A stretch of DNA of 64,000 nt. It comes from Mya arenaria (Eukaryota; Mollusca; Bivalvia; Myida; Myidae). Position 1 is the stretch's first letter; every line of letters starts with the position of its first letter. Both the position numbers and the translations under genes were made by a program. The notes beneath the pieces were generated by a model that ran no database searches, was not told the DNA's origin, and worked only from the letters and a program-made list of their open reading frames with translations. The DNA lies in contig NC_069122.1 of assembly GCF_026914265.1 (NCBI RefSeq), forward strand, positions 33,221,473-33,285,472, read 5' to 3'. Below, piece after piece: positions 56,108 to 64,000 of this stretch.

Positions 56108-56482
56108 ATGGGTGGAAGTTGTTGCTGCGTCGGAGGATGCACTAACAAGAAAAATGACAGTGTTAGCCTGCATACTTTTCCAAAGCTGGATAATATGCGA
56201 AAAAAATGGATTAAATCCATCCAAACGACGAGAAGTGGCGAATGGAAGGGACCATCTAAAGAACGTTCTGCGAATGCACAATTAGTATGTTCACAACATT
56301 TTGAATTCGAATGTTTCACGATTACCACAAGAACAAAGTGGCGCCTAGGACTGCCTTGCAAAGCATGTCTACTAGACGATGCGTTACCGACATTGTTTGG
56401 GAGTGCTGCAAGACTGTCAAATATTGAACCAGAAGTCCCAGAGGTTAACAGACCTGTTATAAGGAAGAGAGAAATACAGAGG
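56108..56482 (+). CDS. THAP-type zinc-finger protein, first exon
   Basis: The frame from ATG 56108 encodes a THAP C2CH finger within the first ~90 residues: Cys pair in CCCVGGCTN, then an aromatic core (HTFPK, KWIKSI) and the CxxH pair in LVCSQHFE, with the ALPTLF box (the AVPTIF equivalent) at the end. THAP fingers bind specific DNA and occur in host transcription regulators and in P-element-type transposases. The frame stops at 56498-56500, but a good 5' splice site (gagg|gtaata) at 56482/56483 suggests it splices on. No later exon is recognisable before the huge repeat that starts at 56539, so the rest may lie beyond the window or be lost. Host gene or transposon-derived cannot be decided. 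Confidence 0.7.
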
Positions 56483-56595
56483 GTAATATCACATCAGTAG
56501 GTCTGAGACCAATGCAATCTCAGATTGCGTGAATCATGTTTTTATGCCATCGAAGGTGGACATATTAAAATTGCACCGTCTGTGTGTCCAGTGCA

Positions 56596-56921
56596 TAATG
56601 CACCAGTCAATTGTAACTACGCCCCCCCAGGTCCGGGGGTATACCGGGGATAGCCGGAGAATTGGGCCGTGTTTTTACCTTTTAGATGGCCATGCAGTGC
56701 CGGGTGAATACGGTTGTTTTGTCTTCGCTTTAAATTTATCGGGGAATGGGCCTTACCTAGAGTCCCTGGGGTGCAGGGGCATTTTGGCAGGGATTTTACC
56801 ATCTAGCTGTTCATCTCCGCAAGGCGGGGATTTTAGCCAGGGTTGGTTGGACCTAAAGTCAAAGTCCCCGCTATTCCCCGGACCTGGGGGGGGGGCGTGG
56901 TTACAATTGACTGGTGCATAG
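56596..56921. mobile_element. Harbinger-like MITE, uninterrupted copy
   Basis: Element 56599-56918 (320 bp) with inverted ends TGCACCAGTCAATTGTAAC. Flanks are TAA and TAG, consistent with a worn 3-bp TWA duplication. Inserted in the head of the giant pearl-like element. The split copy at 36935-38239 belongs to the same family. Confidence 0.75.
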
Positions 56922-57635
56922 CGGACCAGATTTTTTGGACATAACGGACCATATTTAGGGACATTAGGGGCCATCTTGAGAAACTTACGGACCATGATTT
57001 AAAATGTTATTAACATTTTTTTTTATTTATTTACTCCTACTGATGTTTAAAACTTGCAATTTCTGTTGTATTACCGGGTTGGTACTTGCTCTTTTATGGA
57101 CAGATTTTAAAATAACTTGGCCTATGTGTTTGGCATATAAAGACGATGTGTTGCTTACAAGACCTATGTTCCTACCTCTAAGTTTAAGGTTACACTAGTG
57201 TTGAATACCATGGAATGTTGAATATAAGGACGTAGAGTATAGGTGGTTGTATACTGTATGGTCAGAAACTTTCTCATGTATTGACAGATTTAAAAATAAC
57301 TTACCACATGTATTTGACACACCAAGACGACATGTCGCACGCAAGACCCATGTCCCTACCTCTCAGGTCATATTTAGTCCAGCTTATGTTTGAATACCAT
57401 GGAAAATGTAGCAAATGAGACATACATGTAGGGTATAGGTGGTTGTTTCCGGGTTGAAGTTTTTTTTATGTATGGACTGATTTTAAAATAATTTACCATA
57501 TGTGTTTGACAAACCAAGACGCCGTGTCATGTGCAAGACCTGTGTCCCACTGCTAAGTCAAGGCCACACTTAGAGTTTGAATACTATGGAATGCTGCATA
57601 TAAGGTCATAACAGTGTAGGTTGTGAAATATTGCA

Positions 57636-58390
57636 AATGCACCAGCCATATTGATTAGAAATAATGCAACGGGGTCTTGGAATTGCACCAGCTATTTTGG
57701 TTAGACATAATGTCATGTGGTCCTGCAAGGCCACCAGACATATTGGTTAAACAAAATGCCATATAGTATAGCAAATGCACCAGCCATGTTGGTTAGACAT
57801 CATGCCATAACTGTAGTCTTACGTATACACCAGCCACTTTGGTTAGACATAATGCCATGTAGTCTTGCAAATGCATCAGTCATGTTGGTTAGACAAAATG
57901 CCATTTGCTTTGCAAATGTGCCGACCATGTTGGTTAGACATAAAGCCATGTGGTCTTGCAAATGCACCAGCCATGTGTGTTATACATAATGCAATGTGGT
58001 CTTGCAAATGTGCCAGCCATGTGTGTTAAACATAATGTCATGTGGTGTTGCAAATGCACCAACCATGTTGGTTAGACATCATTCTATAACTGTAGTTTTC
58101 AGTATACACCAGCCATTTTGGTTAGACATACATGTAATGCCATGTAGTCTTGCAAATGCATCAGCCATATTGGTTAGACATAATACCATGTTGTCTTGCA
58201 AAATGAAATGCACCAGCCAGGTTGGTTAGACAAAATGCCATTTGTTTTGCAAATGTGCCTGCCATGTTGGTTAGACATAATGCCATGTGGTTTTGCAAAT
58301 GCACCAGCCATGTGTGTTATACATAATGTCATGTGGTCTTGCAAATGCGCCAGCCATGTGTGTTAGACATCATCAGTGATTATAATGCTA
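57636..58390 (+). repeat. Diverged founder zone of the satellite (46- and 50-bp units)
   Basis: About 16 units built on 'tgcaccagccatnttggtta' and 'gacataatgccatgtggtct', varying in sequence and length. Many are 46 bp; others carry four extra bases (ACTG) after GCCATG and are 50 bp. Confidence 0.85.
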
Positions 58391-61300
58391 TGTGGTCTTG
58401 CAAATGCACCAGCCATATTGGTTAGACATAAAGCCATGACTGTGGTCTTGCAAATGCGCAAGCCATATTGGTTAGACATAAAGCCATGACTGTGGTCTTG
58501 CAAATGCGCAAGCCATATTGGTTAGACATAAAGCCATGACTGTGGTCTTGCAAATGCACCAGCCATATTGGTTAGACATAAAGCCATGACTGTGGTCTTG
58601 CAAATGCACAAGCCATATTGGTTAGACATAAAGCCATGACTGTGGTCTTGCAAATGCACCAGCCATATTGGTTAGACATAAAGCCATGACTGTGGTCTTG
58701 CAAATGCACAAGCCATATTGGTTAGACATAAAGCCATGACTGTGGTCTTGCAAATGCACCAGCCATATTGGTTAGACATAAAGCCATGACTGTGGTCTTG
58801 CAAATGCACCAGCCATATTGGTTAGACATAAAGCCATGACTGTGGTCTTGCAAATGCACCAGCCATATTGGTTAGACATAAAGCCATGACTGTGGTCTTG
58901 CAAATGCACCAGCCATATTGGTTAGACATAAAGCCATGACTGTGGTCTTGCAAATGCACCAGCCATATTGGTTAGACATAAAGCCATGACTGTGGTCTTG
59001 CAAATGCACAAGCCATATTGGTTAGACATAAAGCCATGACTGTGGTCTTGCAAATGCGCAAGCCATATTGGTTAGACATAATGCTATGTGGTCTTGCAAA
59101 TGCGCAAGCCATATTGGTTAGACATAAAGCCATGACTGTGGTCTTGCAAATGCGCAAGCCATATTGGTTAGACATAAAGCCATGACTGTGGTCTTGCAAA
59201 TGCACCAGCCATATTGGTTAGACATAAAGCCATGACTGTGGTCTTGCAAATGCACCAGCCATATTGGTTAGACATAAAGCCATGACTGTGGTCTTGCAAA
59301 TGCACCAGCCATATTGGTTAGACATAAAGCCATGACTGTGGTCTTGCAAATGCACAAGCCATATTGGTTAGACATAAAGCCATGACTGTGGTCTTGCAAA
59401 TGCACCAGCCATATTGGTTAGACATAAAGCCATGACTGTGGTCTTGCAAATGCACCAGCCATATTGGTTAGACATAAAGCCATGACTGTGGTCTTGCAAA
59501 TGCACCAGCCATATTGGTTAGACATAAAGCCATGACTGTGGTCTTGCAAATGCACCAGCCATATTGGTTAGACATAAAGCCATGACTGTGGTCTTGCAAA
59601 TGCACCAGCCATATTGGTTAGACATAAAGCCATGACTGTGGTCTTGCAAATGCACAAGCCATATTGGTTAGACATAAAGCCATGACTGTGGTCTTGCAAA
59701 TGCACCAGCCATATTGGTTAGACATAATGCCATGACTGTGGTCTTGCAAATGCACCAGCCATATTGGTTAGACATAAAGCCATGACTGTGGTCTTGCAAA
59801 TGCGCAAGCCATATTGGTTAGACATAAAGCCATGACTGTGGTCTTGCAAATGCGCAAGCCATATTGGTTAGACATAAAGCCATGACTGTGGTCTTGCAAA
59901 TGCACAAGCCATATTGGTTAGACATAAAGCCATGACTGTGGTCTTGCAAATGCGCAAGCCATATTGGTTAGACATAAAGCCATGACTGTGGTCTTGCAAA
60001 TGCACAAGCCATATTGGTTAGACATAAAGCCATGACTGTGGTCTTGCAAATGCACCAGCCATATTGGTTAGACATAAAGCCATGACTGTGGTCTTGCAAA
60101 TGCACAAGCCATATTGGTTAGACATAAAGCCATGACTGTGGTCTTGCAAATGCGCAAGCCATATTGGTTAGACATAAAGCCATGACTGTGGTCTTGCAAA
60201 TGCACAAGCCATATTGGTTAGACATAAAGCCATGACTGTGGTCTTGCAAATGCACCAGCCATATTGGTTAGACATAAAGCCATGACTGTGGTCTTGCAAA
60301 TGCACAAGCCATATTGGTTAGACATAAAGCCATGACTGTGGTCTTGCAAATGCGCAAGCCATATTGGTTAGACATAAAGCCATGACTGTGGTCTTGCAAA
60401 TGCACAAGCCATATTGGTTAGACATAAAGCCATGACTGTGGTCTTGCAAATGCACCAGCCATATTGGTTAGACATAAAGCCATGACTGTGGTCTTGCAAA
60501 TGCGCAAGCCATATTGGTTAGACATAAAGCCATGACTGTGGTCTTGCAAATGCACAAGCCATATTGGTTAGACATAAAGCCATGACTGTGGTCTTGCAAA
60601 TGCGCAAGCCATATTGGTTAGACATAAAGCCATGACTGTGGTCTTGCAAATGCACCAGCCATATTGGTTAGACATAAAGCCATGACTGTGGTCTTGCAAA
60701 TGCACAAGCCATATTGGTTAGACATAAAGCCATGACTGTGGTCTTGCAAATGCACCAGCCATATTGGTTAGACATAAAGCCATGACTGTGGTCTTGCAAA
60801 TGCACCAGCCATATTGGTTAGACATAAAGCCATGACTGTGGTCTTGCAAATGCACCAGCCATATTGGTTAGACATAAAGCCATGACTGTGGTCTTGCAAA
60901 TGCACCAGCCATATTGGTTAGACATAAAGCCATGACTGTGGTCTTGCAAATGCACCAGCCATATTGGTTAGACATAAAGCCATGACTGTGGTCTTGCAAA
61001 TGCACAAGCCATATTGGTTAGACATAAAGCCATGACTGTGGTCTTGCAAATGCACCAGCCATATTGGTTAGACATAAAGCCATGACTGTGGTCTTGCAAA
61101 TGCACCAGCCATATTGGTTAGACATAAAGCCATGACTGTGGTCTTGCAAATGCACAAGCCATATTGGTTAGACATAAAGCCATGACTGTGGTCTTGCAAA
61201 TGCACCAGCCATATTGGTTAGACATAAAGCCATGACTGTGGTCTTGCAAATGCACCAGCCATATTGGTTAGACATAAAGCCATGACTGTGGTCTTGCAAA

Positions 61301-63221
61301 TGCACCAGCCATATTGGTTAGACATAAAGCCATGACTGTGGTCTTGCAAATGCACCAGCCATATTGGTTAGACATAAAGCCATGACTGTGGTCTTGCAAA
61401 TGCACCAGCCATATTGGTTAGACATAAAGCCATGACTGTGGTCTTGCAAATGCACCAGCCATATTGGTTAGACATAAAGCCATGACTGTGGTCTTGCAAA
61501 TGCACCAGTCATATTGGTTAGACATAAAGCCATGACTGTGGTCTTGCAAATGCACCAGCCATATTGGTTAGACATAAAGCCATGACTGTGGTCTTGCAAA
61601 TGCACCAGCCATGTGTGTTAGACATAAAGCCATGACTGTGGTCTTGCAAATGCACCAGCCATGTGTGTTAGACATAAAGCCATGACTGTGGTCTTGCAAA
61701 TGCACCAGCCATGTGTGTTAGACATAAAGCCATGACTGTGGTCTTGCAAATGCACCAGCCATGTGTGTTAGACATAAAGCCATGACTGTGGTCTTGCAAA
61801 TGCACCAGCCATGTGTGTTAGACATAAAGCCATGACTGTGGTCTTGCAAATGCACCAGCCATGTGTGTTAGACATAAAGCCATGACTGTGGTCTTGCAAA
61901 TGCACCAGCCATATTGGTTAGACATAAAGCCATGACTGTGGTCTTGCAAATGCACAAGCCATATTGGTTAGACATAAAGCCATGACTGTGGTCTTGCAAA
62001 TGCACAAGCCATATTGGTTAGACATAAAGCCATGACTGTGGTCTTGCAAATGCACCAGCCATATTGGTTAGACATAAAGCCATGACTGTGGTCTTGCAAA
62101 TGCACCAGCCATATTGGTTAGACATAAAGCCATGACTGTGGTCTTGCAAATGCACCAGCCATATTGGTTAGACATAAAGCCATGACTGTGGTCTTGCAAA
62201 TGCACCAGCCATATTGGTTAGACATAAAGCCATGACTGTGGTCTTGCAAATGCACCAGCCATATTGGTTAGACATAAAGCCATGACTGTGGTCTTGCAAA
62301 TGCACCAGCCATATTGGTTAGACATAAAGCCATGACTGTGGTCTTGCAAATGCACCAGCCATATTGGTTAGACATAAAGCCATGACTGTGGTCTTGCAAA
62401 TGCACCAGCCATGTGTGTTAGACATAAAGCCATGACTGTGGTCTTGCAAATGCACCAGCCATATTGGTTAGACATAAAGCCATGACTGTGGTCTTGCAAA
62501 TGCACCAGCCATATTGGTTAGACATAAAGCCATGACTGTGGTCTTGCAAATGCACCAGCCATGTGTGTTAGACATAAAGCCATGACTGTGGTCTTGCAAA
62601 TGCACCAGCCATATTGGTTAGACATAAAGCCATGACTGTGGTCTTGCAAATGCACCAGCCATATTGGTTAGACATAAAGCCATGACTGTGGTCTTGCAAA
62701 TGCACAAGCCATATTGGTTAGACATAAAGCCATGACTGTGGTCTTGCAAATGCACCAGCCATATTGGTTAGACATAAAGCCATGACTGTGGTCTTGCAAA
62801 TGCACAAGCCATATTGGTTAGACATAAAGCCATGACTGTGGTCTTGCAAATGCGCAAGCCATATTGGTTAGACATAAAGCCATGACTGTGGTCTTGCAAA
62901 TGCACCAGCCATATTGGTTAGACATAAAGCCATGACTGTGGTCTTGCAAATGCACCAGCCATATTGGTTAGACATAAAGCCATGACTGTGGTCTTGCAAA
63001 TGCACCAGCCATATTGGTTAGACATAAAGCCATGACTGTGGTCTTGCAAATGCACCAGCCATATTGGTTAGACATAAAGCCATGACTGTGGTCTTGCAAA
63101 TGCACCAGCCATATTGGTTAGACATAAAGCCATGACTGTGGTCTTGCAAATGCACCAGCCATATTGGTTAGACATAAAGCCATGACTGTGGTCTTGCAAA
63201 TGCACCAGCCATATTGGTTAG
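58391..63221 (+). repeat. Homogeneous 50-bp satellite array, about 97 units
   Basis: Unit: 'gccatgactgtggtcttgca', 'aatgcaccagccatattggt', 'tagacataaa' (50 bp exactly). Variation is almost confined to CACC/CACA/CGCA and ATATTGG/ATGTGTG. The ATGTGTG form occurs in a block of six consecutive units (~61600-61880) and in two singles. One 46-bp unit persists near 59080. Every frame meets a stop within three units, so the array is not coding. Confidence 0.95.
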
Positions 63222-63345
63222 GGTTAGACATAACTGACATTTTATTTCTATTTTCTTCCCTTTTTTATGTACATTTACATACATTGTTCAAGGGTTATAG
63301 TTTCATTTGGGGGCACTTATAACATACTGTGACAGCTCTTGTTAA

Positions 63346-64000
63346 ATCATGCTTACAGCTAAGCGGCCAGTGTTTTTCGCCACTGTTTGTGAATGTAGCC
63401 AGGGACCTTATAATTGTGAAAATAATGACAAAATGCCCAAAATTGTGAATTCATTATAATTATGTAGCATGCATGTATATCAAACAGCAGGCAATCCCTT
63501 TTAAGATCATTGAATTAGAGAATACAACAAATTCAAACATGTTCTAAATAACTATGCCGTATCTGTAGAAATTTAACCTATAAGGATTTATGTGTTTGTG
63601 GTTTTACTTCAAAATTGTGAGTTTGAGTCCAATACTGTGAAAAGTATATTTTCTGAATTTGCGAATTGGGCTGAAAAAAAAACACAGACAGCTATGGCTG
63701 GTACAAATTACAGTTAATTAATTAATTGCTATTTCTTCAAGTATGTGTAATATTAATGTATGTGTAAAATGCTGAACACCTGTGTACCAAAGGTTAGGAG
63801 ACCATTTAAATGCCACCACCATGCAGAGTCTTGTGACTTTTTTTGTTTTGACAGACTCTTGGTGAAACAGGTAGATACAGGTTACTTTGTATATATCTCC
63901 ATTTATTTAAAAAAGGTCGCTCTATGTGCATAAATAATAGCCGTTATTATTGCTGACTTAATGGAAACCTGGTACATGTAACTTACATGTAAACTATGAG
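63346..64000. other. Right-hand flank
   Basis: AT-rich sequence after the pearl-like tail; no gene or repeat structure recognised. Confidence 0.45.

Larger units (their letters stand above)
56539..63345 (+). mobile_element. Giant pearl-like element, copy 3, containing a satellite array
   Basis: Opens TTTTTATGCCATCGAAGGTG then 'tattaaaattgcaccgtc', matching the head of the copy at 18176. Three ~180-bp core repeats begin at 57095, 57279 and 57471 ('tatggacagattttaaaata' type). The end, 'catttgggggcac' then 'catactgtgacagctcttgt' at 63303-63342, matches the tail of the same copy. Between core repeats and tail lies a ~5.6-kb satellite. A Harbinger-like MITE is inserted near the head. At ~6.8 kb it is nine times longer than copy 1. 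Confidence 0.7.

Noticed and set aside
57717-58229. Plus-strand frames of 90 and 77 codons in the founder zone
   Set aside because: They follow the tandem repeat, have no domain and differ only by repeat variation.
58972-59205. Minus-strand open frame of 77 codons in the satellite
   Set aside because: It is a by-product of the 50-bp period; the same frame closes within three units wherever the array is regular, and the peptide is pure repeat.

Overview
The window looks like nuclear DNA of a bivalve mollusc, probably a heterodont clam (inference). The reasons are AT-rich sequence with GT-AG introns, an intronless fibrinogen-related lectin gene with a decayed sister copy, tandem class A peptide-type GPCRs, and many small DNA transposons. 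There are also at least three 'pearl'-like elements (ACGG microsatellite plus ~180-bp core repeats), a group I know from oysters and clams. No bacterial or viral gene organisation is seen.

Layout. 1-3.3 kb: tail of a broken fibrinogen-domain (FReD) copy, then an intact 452-aa secreted coiled-coil/FReD protein. 3.3-8.3 kb: no gene; small transposons, a 28-bp minisatellite and the likely promoter/leader exon of the first ARF gene. 8.36-19.9 kb: two tandem class I ARF GTPase genes, each 181 aa in four coding exons with identical intron phases; their introns and the spacer hold several transposons, including a hAT-like copy with a perfect 8-bp target duplication. 20-24.4 kb: no gene, repeats. 24.4-38.9 kb: one large minus-strand gene whose ten coding exons join in phase into a 1,917-aa protein with an N-terminal SWIRM domain and about 25 C2H2 zinc fingers. 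Its 3' flank holds a 45-bp minisatellite that appears to derive from its own last exon. 38.9-44.5 kb: repeats, including a 1.8-kb palindrome. 44.5-53.7 kb: two paralogous single-exon GPCRs of 389 aa each. 56.1 kb: a THAP-domain exon. 56.5-63.3 kb: a giant pearl-like element whose interior has expanded into about 110 copies of a 46/50-bp satellite.

The genes do not form a pathway. ARF acts in vesicle traffic at the Golgi, the SWIRM/zinc-finger protein is probably a chromatin or transcription factor, the FReD protein is probably a secreted recognition lectin, and the GPCRs are orphan peptide-type receptors. The common theme is local duplication (FReD, ARF, GPCR) and heavy occupation of introns and spacers by non-autonomous transposons. 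All exon models rest on splice signals, phase and family resemblance read by eye; no alignment or search was run.
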